A stretch of 64,000 bases of DNA from JAAZFF01 sp964405775. Its GTDB lineage: Bacteria; Verrucomicrobiota; Kiritimatiellia; RFP12; UBA3636. Below are positions 44,133 to 51,345 of this stretch, one piece after another. The stretch is taken from assembly GCA_964405775.1 (NCBI GenBank), contig CAYOPG010000003.1, positions 4,476-68,475 of the forward strand, given 5' to 3'. Below the pieces are notes generated by a model. The model had not been told where the DNA came from. It ran no database searches and saw only the letters and a program-made list of their open reading frames with translations. The stretch's first letter is position 1; every line of letters begins with the position of its first letter. Position numbers and translations under genes: made by a program.

Positions 44133-45269
44133 ATGAAAAGCAAAGAAAAAGCTCGTAAATCCTACAGCATCGCCGTAATAGGAGGCGACGGCACCGGTCC
44201 GGAAGTGGCCGCCGAGGGTGTTAAAGTTCTGAAAGCGGCAGCGCGTAAGTTCTCCTTCTCGGTAAAGTTCAAGGATTACGATTTTGGCGGCGAGCGCTAT
44301 CTCTCCACTGGCAAGATAATCGACGACAATGAAGTTGAGACTCTGAAAAAGCACGACGCAATCTATCTGGGCGCTATTGGCCACCCAGACGTGAAACCCG
44401 GCATTCTGGAAAAAGGTCTCCTGCTAAAACTCCGCTTTGCACTCGACCAGTATATCAACCTGCGTCCCGTAAAACTTTTCCCCGGAGTGGAAACTCCCCT
44501 CAAAAACAAAGGCCCTGCGGATATCGACTACGTAGTCGTGCGGGAAAACAGCGGCGGCGCATACACCGGCTGTGGCGGCAACGTCATGACAGGCACACCC
44601 AACGAAGTTGCGACTCAGGAGATGATCTACACACGCTTTCAGGTCGAACGCTGCCTGCGTTACTCTTTCGACCTCGTCCGCAAACGCCACTCTAAGAAAT
44701 CCCCTTGGCGCGGGCTGAAAGAGGAAGACATCAAGGCCGGTAAAATCGGACAGCTCACTCTCTGCGGCAAGACGAACGTGCTTACCTACGTGTTCGGTCT
44801 CTGGGAGCGCGCCTTCCACGAGATCGCCAAGGAATACCCCGACGTAAAGACGGACTATGCCCATGTCGACGCCACGACGATGTGGATGGTCAAGAACCCA
44901 GAGTGGTTCGACGTCATCGTAACAGAAAACCTCTTTGGCGACATCATCACCGATCTCGGAGCCATGACCCAGGGAGGAATGGGCGTCGCCGCAGGCGGCA
45001 ATATCAACCCCGGCGGGCTTAGCATGTTTGAGCCTATCGGCGGTTCCGCACCCAAATACACAGGACTCAACGCCATCAACCCGATAGCCGCGATCAGCGC
45101 TGGAGCGATGATGCTTGACACCCTCGGTGAAGCAAAGGCTGCGGCGGCCATCGAGGCGGCTGTCATGTCCGTGACCCAGCAGATGAAGAGTCAGGCTGCT
45201 GGCAAAATGGGTTTCTCCACAACCGAAGTCGGCGATTTGGTCGTCGCCGCGCTCAAAAAACAAAAATAA
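44133..45269 (+). CDS. Isocitrate/isopropylmalate dehydrogenase family enzyme
   Basis: A 378-residue NAD(P)-dependent beta-decarboxylating dehydrogenase. It begins SIAVIGGDGTGPEVAAEGVK and has INLRPVKLFPGVETPL, VVVRENSGGAYTG, the catalytic Lys/Asp region in TENLFGDIITDLGA, and FEPIGGSAPKYTGLNAINPI. The C-terminal half looks like 3-isopropylmalate dehydrogenase (leucine biosynthesis) more than isocitrate dehydrogenase, but the RENSGG motif is shared with tartrate/homoisocitrate types. The other leucine genes are not nearby. It runs directly into the pseudopilin genes. Confidence 0.88.
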   Translation: MKSKEKARKSYSIAVIGGDGTGPEVAAEGVKVLKAAARKFSFSVKFKDYDFGGERYLSTGKIIDDNEVETLKKHDAIYLGAIGHPDVKPGILEKGLLLKLRFALDQYINLRPVKLFPGVETPLKNKGPADIDYVVVRENSGGAYTGCGGNVMTGTPNEVATQEMIYTRFQVERCLRYSFDLVRKRHSKKSPWRGLKEEDIKAGKIGQLTLCGKTNVLTYVFGLWERAFHEIAKEYPDVKTDYAHVDATTMWMVKNPEWFDVIVTENLFGDIITDLGAMTQGGMGVAAGGNINPGGLSMFEPIGGSAPKYTGLNAINPIAAISAGAMMLDTLGEAKAAAAIEAAVMSVTQQMKSQAAGKMGFSTTEVGDLVVAALKKQK

Positions 45270-45810
45270 AAGACCGCACCACCAAGTCTGGGGCGTTCAC
45301 GCTCGTGGAAGTTCTGATCGCGATGGCGATCGGCGTTGCGGTTCTTATCCCTGCGCTTGGTGTCTTCTCGATCGTGGTGCGAGGCGCGGCGGAATCAACC
45401 GCCGCGCTCCGGGCCCGGACTGCGGCGGATATTTCCACAACGTCTGCTGCGGCCGCTATCCGCGCCGGCGCAGAAGTGCCGGGATTGCGGAGTGTCGAGG
45501 CGGATTCTTATCACTTGGTGATCCGTTCGTGGCAGAGTGGAGACTCTGCCACAAACCGCGTGGAGGCGGTGGCAACGGCTGGGGACGGCTCGCAACGCAG
45601 CGCGTCCCTTATTCTTTTNNNNNNNNNNNNNNNNNNNNNNNNNNNNNNNNNNNNNNNNNNNNNNNNNNNNNNNNNNNNNNNNNNNNNNNNNNNNNNNNNN
45701 NNNNNNNNNNNNNNNNNNAGGCGGTGGCAACGGCTGGGGACGGCTCGCAACGCAGCGCGTCCCTTATTCTTTTCCCGTCTCTACGGACGGTCGGTGGAGG
45801 TGCGCAGTGA
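45266..45810 (+). CDS. Type II secretion minor pseudopilin I-like, split by a scaffold gap
   Basis: The frame carries the prepilin cleavage motif KSGAFTLVEVLIAMAIG just after the dehydrogenase gene. No ATG, GTG or TTG lies in frame upstream of the motif; the only plausible start is ATA at 45266, overlapping the preceding TAA. A GTG at 45305 would remove the cleavage site. The C-terminal part is interrupted by 100 N flanked by identical 55-bp ends. Merging the two ends gives a frame that closes at TGA 45810, overlapping the next gene's GTG. Two palindromic elements lie in its last third. It belongs to an I-J-K pseudopilin set that caps the secretion pseudopilus. Confidence 0.75.
45530..45551 (+). 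repeat. Dispersed 22-bp palindrome, copy 2 (in pseudopilin I)
   Basis: TGGCAGAGT, GGAG, ACTCTGCCA: perfect 9-bp arms with a 4-base loop. In frame it encodes WQSGDSAT. Confidence 0.85.
45582..45608 (+). repeat. Second palindromic element, copy 1 (in pseudopilin I)
   Basis: A 27-bp stretch that starts GGGACG and ends CGTCCC, with AGCGCGTCCC shared with the copy in manA. It lies within the 55-bp repeat that flanks the scaffold gap. Confidence 0.5.
45619..45718. other. Scaffold gap (100 N) flanked by identical 55-bp ends
   Basis: Bases 45564-45618 and 45719-45773 are identical over 55 bp. Collapsing them into one copy restores the pseudopilin I frame, so little or no sequence is probably missing. 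Confidence 0.9.
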
Positions 45811-46385
45811 ATAAGCTACGCGCTGGTTTTACGCTTGTAGAACTGATGATTGCCGCGGCAATTGGAACGCTTATAGTCGTAGCCTCACTGGGGGTGATGA
45901 GCGTCGGGATGACGTCGTTCGCCACGGTAAGAACGTCAGGTTCGACGGAACAGGAGCTCGCTCGGTTTGTCGCGGCGATAAGTGCGGACATGCGGTCGGC
46001 AATGCCAGTCGGCGGTGTAAGGTTCGCCGGTGCCAGCGACAGGGTGTCATTCGCGCGCCTGTGGTCGCCATCGAGAACGACCAACCATGTCGAAGCTGTG
46101 CGCATAGAATGGAAGACCGCACCGGAAGGTGGCATGGTCAGGACTCTGACACGACCCGATGGCACCGAGATAGCGGAGCATTTCGCGGCGATAGGCATTG
46201 TGCGGTTCGCGTTTGCAGGAATAACGTGGGAAGACGGCACGCCCGCCCCGTCCGAGATTGAGATATTTGATGAATGGACGAGAAAGAATTATCCGGGAAT
46301 TGTCAGGATAAAATTCGGCGCCGACTCTGTGGATGTGTCTGTTTCCTGTTCGAATTACGCTATTGCGAGGAGGGATGCCGAATGA
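45807..46385 (+). CDS. Type II secretion minor pseudopilin J-like
   Basis: A protein of 192 residues starting at GTG 45807 with the prepilin signal MNKLRAGFTLVELMIAAAIG. Glu5 of the mature N-terminus is present, and a hydrophobic helix is followed by a beta-rich C-terminal domain (VSFARLWSPSRTTNHVEAVR, FAFAGITWEDGTPAPSEIEI, PGIVRIKFGADSVDVSV). It overlaps the previous gene (GTGA) and the next (ATGA), so I, J and K are translated as a unit. The assignment to GspJ rests on order and size. Confidence 0.8.
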   Translation: MNKLRAGFTLVELMIAAAIGTLIVVASLGVMSVGMTSFATVRTSGSTEQELARFVAAISADMRSAMPVGGVRFAGASDRVSFARLWSPSRTTNHVEAVRIEWKTAPEGGMVRTLTRPDGTEIAEHFAAIGIVRFAFAGITWEDGTPAPSEIEIFDEWTRKNYPGIVRIKFGADSVDVSVSCSNYAIARRDAE

Positions 46386-47275
46386 AGACGGACCAGATTC
46401 GTGGCGGCTCAACGCTCGTATTTGTGATAGTCGTGGTGGCGGTGGTAACCTCGCTTGCGCTTGGCGCTGGCGCAATGCTTGCATCGCGCCTCGCGCTGAA
46501 CAGCGATGCAGCTCTACGCGACGAGCTGCGCAGAGAGGCCAGTTCCGCAGCAGCGCTTGCGGCATGGATGATCGATGGCGATACAAATGGTGTTGACCAC
46601 GTTCGGGAGGAATGGGCAATCGGCTTTGTATCTGGCGATGTCGAAGTATCGGTCGAAGACGAGATGGCGCGCATTAAATTCCAGGATGCCAACGAAGCGG
46701 CGCTTGCCGCTCTGATGGTGACAGTGTCACCACGCGACGCTCCGCTCGGTGCGGAAGAGGCAACCAGGCAGGCAAGCGCGGCGTACTCGTGGTGGAATGC
46801 GTTGAGAATTTTGGAGACAAACCGCATTCTTTATGCCGAGGAAGAACTGCTCGCGGCGCCGGCAACTTCCCCGGAGGCGCTCGCGCGCGCGTTGCCGCGC
46901 TTGAGCGTGTTGGGACAAGGGAAAGTGAACGTCAACACCGCCGGGCGGGAAGTGTTCGTGGCGTTGGTGGTTGGAGCCGGAGGAAACGCGGAAACGGCAG
47001 AAAGGCTTTACAGACGCGTGGAGAGATCGCGCGCTCGCGGAGAATATTTCGAATCGATAGGATTGATAGATGCGCGAAAACTTTTGGGGGGCGGAGGTGG
47101 AGACCCTGTCACTCAGGAAGAAGCGCGAGTGCTTCAGATGATTTCACAGCAACTTTGCGTGGAGAGCGGCTTGTTCCGCATCACGGCAACTGCAAGTCGC
47201 GGCGGAGCGGTGAAGGTGGTGCAATGCGTCTATGAACGAGGCACAGGAAGGATTATGCGGTGGCTGGAATATTGA
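46382..47275 (+). CDS. Type II secretion protein K-like
   Basis: A 297-residue protein whose N-terminus (GGSTLVFVIVVVAVVTSLAL) is a prepilin-like helix with the Gly-Ser-x-L form common in GspK, lacking the Glu5 of other pseudopilins. Residues 100-297 carry the large GspK domain, including the helix-hairpin-helix-like LSVLGQGKVNVNTAGREVFV and FRITATASRGGAVKVVQCVY near the end. GspK is the tip subunit that needs no Glu5. ATG 46382 overlaps the previous stop (ATGA). The following mtaB start is 13 bases after its stop. Confidence 0.82.
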   Translation: MKTDQIRGGSTLVFVIVVVAVVTSLALGAGAMLASRLALNSDAALRDELRREASSAAALAAWMIDGDTNGVDHVREEWAIGFVSGDVEVSVEDEMARIKFQDANEAALAALMVTVSPRDAPLGAEEATRQASAAYSWWNALRILETNRILYAEEELLAAPATSPEALARALPRLSVLGQGKVNVNTAGREVFVALVVGAGGNAETAERLYRRVERSRARGEYFESIGLIDARKLLGGGGGDPVTQEEARVLQMISQQLCVESGLFRITATASRGGAVKVVQCVYERGTGRIMRWLEY

Positions 47276-47288
47276 GGAGATTCTACTC

Positions 47289-48569
47289 GTGAAAATCGGT
47301 CTCAAGGTTATGGGATGCCGCCTGAACCACGCGGAAGCTGCGGCTGTCGCGGGCGCACTGGAGTACGAGGGGCACGAAGTTGTCGGAGGCAATGAACAGT
47401 GCGATGTTCTTGTCCTGCACACTTGCGCTGTAACGAAAACAGCGCAGAACGAGGCGATGCGCTTGGCGCGTTCTGCCAAACGCAATGGAACGGATTGCGT
47501 TATAATGTCTGGTTGTACCGCGTCTATAGCCGACACCTTCAGGATATTCGAATCAGGTGCTGACGCCGTGGTTGGAAAAGGCAAACAGGATGTCGAATGC
47601 GCAACAGCCGGCGCGGAGGGAATCGCGCGGATCGTTTTACATGCGCTGTCGGGTGCGGAGGCTGCTTATCTGCCTCGATTCGCCTCCACGCGGGCTTCGG
47701 TGAAAGTTCAGGACGGCTGCAATTTCCGTTGTGCATATTGCATTGTGCCGGATGCGCGGGGCGAGCCGAAGAGCAGGCCGTTTGAAGATATTATGCGCGA
47801 GATCGCCGGGCTGGCTGCAAATGGGTATAAAGAGATCGTGCTTACGGGAGTCAACGTTGCGTGCTGGAGCGAAGGCGGCATGGGGCTGGCAGAACTTGCT
47901 CAAGCGGCTGCGCGTGTCGAGGGTGTGGCGCGTATTCGCCTTAGCTCGGTTGAACCTGGCACCGCCGAACGCTCACTGGTAGACCTGATGGCTGTGGCAG
48001 GGTCGGGACTCTGCCACACTTTGCATTATCCGCTGCAGAGCGGCGATGCGCGCGTGCTGCGCGCGATGCTAAGGCGCTACACGCCGCAAGAGTACATGGA
48101 TGCCGTAGAATACGCACTCTCGAAAGTGCCGAGGCTTGGGCTGGGGGCAGATGTGATCACGGGTTTCCCCGGAGAGGATGACGCCGCGTTCGAAAATACG
48201 GTAAAGATGATTGAGCGCTACCCTTTCGGGAACCTGCACGTTTTCCCATACAGCGAGCGGCCAGGCACGCCTGCCGCCGACATGACGGGAGATGTTCCGA
48301 TGGCGGTGCGGCGTGAACGAGCGCGCGAACTGATTGCGGTTGGAGAGCGAAAAAAACGAGAATTTGCCGAATCTTTCGTAAACAGCGGAGCGGAAGTGCT
48401 CGTCGAGCGCGTGGATTCCAAAGGTGTCGGGCGTGGGTGGACGAGTGAGTATGTTGATGCACAAATCAAGGGACTTAGCGACGCAGACATAGGCAAAATC
48501 GTATCAGTAAAAGTGATTGAGGCAAACGGCACAGGAATCAATGGGGTGCCAGTGAAAACAAACCCGTAA
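47289..48569 (+). CDS. mtaB: tRNA-t6A37 methylthiotransferase MtaB
   Basis: A 426-residue radical-SAM enzyme that adds a methylthio group to t6A37 of tRNAs. The N-terminal UPF0004 domain has three cluster Cys residues (in GCRLN, HTCAVT and MSGCTAS); the radical-SAM motif is CNFRCAYC (CxxxCxxC); a C-terminal TRAM domain ends the protein. GTG 47289 is chosen because GAGGAG lies nine bases upstream; the longer ATG frame from 47232 lies in the gspK gene. The GCRLN start and short linker favour MtaB over MiaB. It carries a 22-bp palindrome in its codons (copy 3). Confidence 0.92.
   Translation: MKIGLKVMGCRLNHAEAAAVAGALEYEGHEVVGGNEQCDVLVLHTCAVTKTAQNEAMRLARSAKRNGTDCVIMSGCTASIADTFRIFESGADAVVGKGKQDVECATAGAEGIARIVLHALSGAEAAYLPRFASTRASVKVQDGCNFRCAYCIVPDARGEPKSRPFEDIMREIAGLAANGYKEIVLTGVNVACWSEGGMGLAELAQAAARVEGVARIRLSSVEPGTAERSLVDLMAVAGSGLCHTLHYPLQSGDARVLRAMLRRYTPQEYMDAVEYALSKVPRLGLGADVITGFPGEDDAAFENTVKMIERYPFGNLHVFPYSERPGTPAADMTGDVPMAVRRERARELIAVGERKKREFAESFVNSGAEVLVERVDSKGVGRGWTSEYVDAQIKGLSDADIGKIVSVKVIEANGTGINGVPVKTNP
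47995..48016 (+). repeat. Dispersed 22-bp palindrome, copy 3 (in mtaB)
   Basis: TGGCAGGGT, CGGG, ACTCTGCCA, with one G-U-type arm mismatch. Here it encodes AGSGLCH in a frame different from that used in pseudopilin I. Confidence 0.8.
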
Positions 48570-48587
48570 TTATTGGGGAAAACAGCA

Positions 48588-49796
48588 ATGAACGCATACG
48601 ACAATTTAACAAGAGAAAATCGTCTTAAGGTTGATTCTCTGATCGCCGACACAGAGGCCAACGGAGGCATGGCTCCCGTGGACACCGATGCCTTCTGGCG
48701 TGATCAGTCAGTGGCACATCGCGACCCGTTCGGGATGGACATCCCGCAATGCTGTTTCGGCGCGGAGCTTACCAACGAATGTGTGTTTGCAGAGTTGGGA
48801 ATAGAAGAAGATTACAGGCGCTTTCAAAATGATGAGCCGTGGGCGCTCGAGATATCCAAACGCTACAATGACATTGCTGAAAAGACAGTCGGGAGGCGGC
48901 TGCTGCTTGAAAAACCGAAAGACCCCCAAAAAAGGTGGCCCGCGGTGAAGCAGCTGTACGACATCTTCGAGGCAAAGAACATTTGGGAAGGCGGGGGCAA
49001 CGGCTCGTGGTGGCTCCACCAGTCCGCAGAAACACCCGAGCAGCTTTCCTCGCTGCTGGACCGTGTTGAAAAGCGTCTGGAAAACCTGCGCGACTTCCTC
49101 CTGCCAGACGATTGGGACTCAGAAAAGTCCCGCCTTGTCGCAAGTGGAGAGAGAGTTCCGCTCTACCGCTCCCAGCGCGGACCGTGCACGTTTGCCTGTT
49201 CAATATACGGGGCAGAGAACTTGCTCTTGCTTTACTACGATGACGAAGCGCTATTCCGCAGATTTTCCGATGTTCTGTGCCGCGCTATATTGACGAGGGC
49301 GCGAGTGTTCGACGAAGAGTCCGGCTTCACGCCAGAGACCGCGCCCAGAGGCTGGGGCTGGGCTGACGATAACAGCTGTCTTTTCACGCCAGACATGTAT
49401 GAAGCCTTCGCAATGCCCATACACAGGGCTGTGTTCGGGTATTATTCGCCGGATGCCAAAGACCGTCGCTATCAACACAGCGACTCCGCCATGGGTCACC
49501 TGCTACCTCTGATTGGCGAACTGAACATGACCGGAGCGAACTTCGGCCCGACTATATCGGCGGCTGATATACGGCGCTATTGCCCAAATGCGGTTATCTA
49601 CGGACAGCTTGCACCTTTCACATACAGCAGAAACGAAACTGCCAACATTGTTGCGGAATTTCTAAGAGACTTCGACCTTACCCGTGAAACACGCGGGCTG
49701 AATTTCGCAACCGCTGGCTCGGTGAACAACGGCACACTCCTCACGAGCATGCGCCTTGTGATGGCTGCGATACAACGATACGGAAGATTCCAATAG
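48588..49796 (+). CDS. Uroporphyrinogen-decarboxylase-family protein
   Basis: A 402-residue (beta/alpha)8-barrel protein of the URO-D superfamily (the fold of HemE and of corrinoid methyltransferases). Conserved blocks include WEGGGNGSWWLHQSAETPEQ, LLYYDDEALFRRFSDVLCRA, GWGWADDNSCLFTPDMYEAF and GANFGPTISAADIRRYCPNA. It is not a typical HemE, since the N-terminal RxxxxWxMRQAGR motif is absent. Many gut bacteria have such genes linked to methylamine or sugar metabolism, but no partner is visible. ATG 48588 has GGGGAA ten bases upstream. Confidence 0.8.
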   Translation: MNAYDNLTRENRLKVDSLIADTEANGGMAPVDTDAFWRDQSVAHRDPFGMDIPQCCFGAELTNECVFAELGIEEDYRRFQNDEPWALEISKRYNDIAEKTVGRRLLLEKPKDPQKRWPAVKQLYDIFEAKNIWEGGGNGSWWLHQSAETPEQLSSLLDRVEKRLENLRDFLLPDDWDSEKSRLVASGERVPLYRSQRGPCTFACSIYGAENLLLLYYDDEALFRRFSDVLCRAILTRARVFDEESGFTPETAPRGWGWADDNSCLFTPDMYEAFAMPIHRAVFGYYSPDAKDRRYQHSDSAMGHLLPLIGELNMTGANFGPTISAADIRRYCPNAVIYGQLAPFTYSRNETANIVAEFLRDFDLTRETRGLNFATAGSVNNGTLLTSMRLVMAAIQRYGRFQ

Positions 49797-49965
49797 CGCA
49801 TCGGAAGACGTTACCAGAACATTCCCCATTTTCCGGTAAAGTCCAGTTTTACAGCCTGCTCTTCCTTTTTTGGGGGTGGGATGATAGAATGTTGCGACAA
49901 CCTTTACATGACACCCGCATGCGCGGGCTTACGATAACCATTCAACACTCCAAGAAAAGAAAAGT

Positions 49966-50937
49966 ATGCCGTATCCGCTCCTGTTTAAACCCATTTACCG
50001 TGACTATATCTGGGGTGGCAATCGTATAGCCTCGCAGTTTTCGCGCGACAACGCACCGAGCCCATGCGCTGAATCTTGGGAAATAAGCGCTCACCCCGAT
50101 GGCATGGGGATAGTGGAAAACGGACCGCTCGCCGGGAAAACTCTGGAGGAGATTTGCAATGAATCAGGAACCGCTTTCCTTGGCACACATTGTGAAGGTG
50201 TTAAGTTTCCATTGCTAGTCAAAATAATAGATGCAAAAACACGCCTAAGCGTGCAAGTGCATCCTAACGAAGATTCCGCGCAGAGGTACGGCGGCGAAGC
50301 TAAAACCGAAATGTGGTATTTTCTGGATTCTGAAAAGGACGCTTTCGTATGCGCGGGGCTGAAGCCAGGCGTGGGGCCGAGGGTTCTTCAGGACGCGATC
50401 AAATCCAAAACCACGCCCTCGCTACTTCAGACTGTCAGGGCGGAGCCTGGCAAGGCACTCTTTATTCCCGGAGGGTTCGTACATGCAATATGCGAAGGGT
50501 GCTTTATTTTAGAGGTGCAGCAGAGTTCCAACACAACCTACCGTATATACGATTGGGATCGCGCAGGACCCGATGGCATGCCACGCAGGCTCCACATAGA
50601 ACAGGCGCTTGAGGTAATAGACTGGAAGGCGCCATCGCTTGGTCTTCAGGTACCAATCGAGATGTCGGCCACCAACAAGATCAACAAACGAGAGCGCATC
50701 CTGCGTTCCGATTTCTTCACCATGGAAAGGCTGTCGCTTTCAGAAAAGGAACCGGTCGAGCCTGATGGAACTTCCTTTCGCATACTGTTCGCTGCGCGTG
50801 GCGAAGCAGCGATCTCCTGGGACGAGGGTTCACAGCGCGTCCCTAACGGGCGCACCTGCCTAATACCCGCAAACATGCCGCCATACGTCATTGAGCCAGA
50901 CGCGGACGGAGCAACGCTAATTTCAGTTGAGGTCTAG
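49966..50937 (+). CDS. manA: Mannose-6-phosphate isomerase, class I
   Basis: A 323-residue Zn-dependent cupin that interconverts mannose-6-phosphate and fructose-6-phosphate. Signatures are LFKPIYRDYIWGGNRI at the start, the Zn-binding VQVHPNEDSA and KTEMWYF, IPGGFVHAICEGCFILEVQQ and the SSNTTYRIYDWDR segment. A palindromic element (second family) lies near its 3' end in codons for WDEGSQRVP. The pilin-like gene begins four bases after its stop. Confidence 0.95.
   Translation: MPYPLLFKPIYRDYIWGGNRIASQFSRDNAPSPCAESWEISAHPDGMGIVENGPLAGKTLEEICNESGTAFLGTHCEGVKFPLLVKIIDAKTRLSVQVHPNEDSAQRYGGEAKTEMWYFLDSEKDAFVCAGLKPGVGPRVLQDAIKSKTTPSLLQTVRAEPGKALFIPGGFVHAICEGCFILEVQQSSNTTYRIYDWDRAGPDGMPRRLHIEQALEVIDWKAPSLGLQVPIEMSATNKINKRERILRSDFFTMERLSLSEKEPVEPDGTSFRILFAARGEAAISWDEGSQRVPNGRTCLIPANMPPYVIEPDADGATLISVEV
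50819..50843 (+). repeat. Second palindromic element, copy 2 (in manA)
   Basis: A 25-bp stretch starting GGGACG and ending CGCGTCCC, sharing AGCGCGTCCC with the copy in pseudopilin I. It lies in codons of a conserved-length region of manA. Confidence 0.45.
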
Positions 50938-50941
50938 CATT

Positions 50942-51343
50942 ATGGAAACAAATAAGCCAGCCAGAAGCAAAGAAGGAGTCTCGCTCCTAGTTCTATTCTT
51001 GATTTTATCGATTTTCGTGCTAGCCGTGGCAACCATCTACCCGCCGTTTGTCAAGGCGCGAGAAGGAATAGCCGTAGAATCTGCCGCAAACGAGCTCAAG
51101 TATTGTAATGATGCGATAGACGGGATTCTGCGTACCGACAACACCGTCACAAATGCGTCCGACATCACGCTTGAGCGCATCAACATCTACCTGACAGATA
51201 TTGGCAAACGTACACTCATCTGGCCGGCTCAGGCCAGAACAGCGTCGTTCGTGCCTTGCACAACGAACGGCCCGGCGATAGACTTGGTTCTGCAATCCGG
51301 TGTCCGCACAGTGACAACGGATGATATTGCGCCAAAAAACTGA
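50942..51343 (+). CDS. Small membrane-anchored, pilin-like hypothetical protein
   Basis: A 133-residue protein with a short basic N-terminus, a hydrophobic helix from about residue 12 to 34 (GVSLLVLFLILSIFVLAVAT) and a soluble domain. KEGVSLLVLF resembles a prepilin cleavage site after Gly, but the usual Glu5 is absent, so processing by a prepilin peptidase is uncertain. The domain (ELKYCNDAIDGILRTDN, ITLERINIYLTDIGKRTLIW) is helical then beta, as in minor pilins. It is co-transcribed with manA and its stop lies two bases from the convergent purL stop. Confidence 0.6.
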   Translation: METNKPARSKEGVSLLVLFLILSIFVLAVATIYPPFVKAREGIAVESAANELKYCNDAIDGILRTDNTVTNASDITLERINIYLTDIGKRTLIWPAQARTASFVPCTTNGPAIDLVLQSGVRTVTTDDIAPKN

Positions 51344-51345
51344 CT

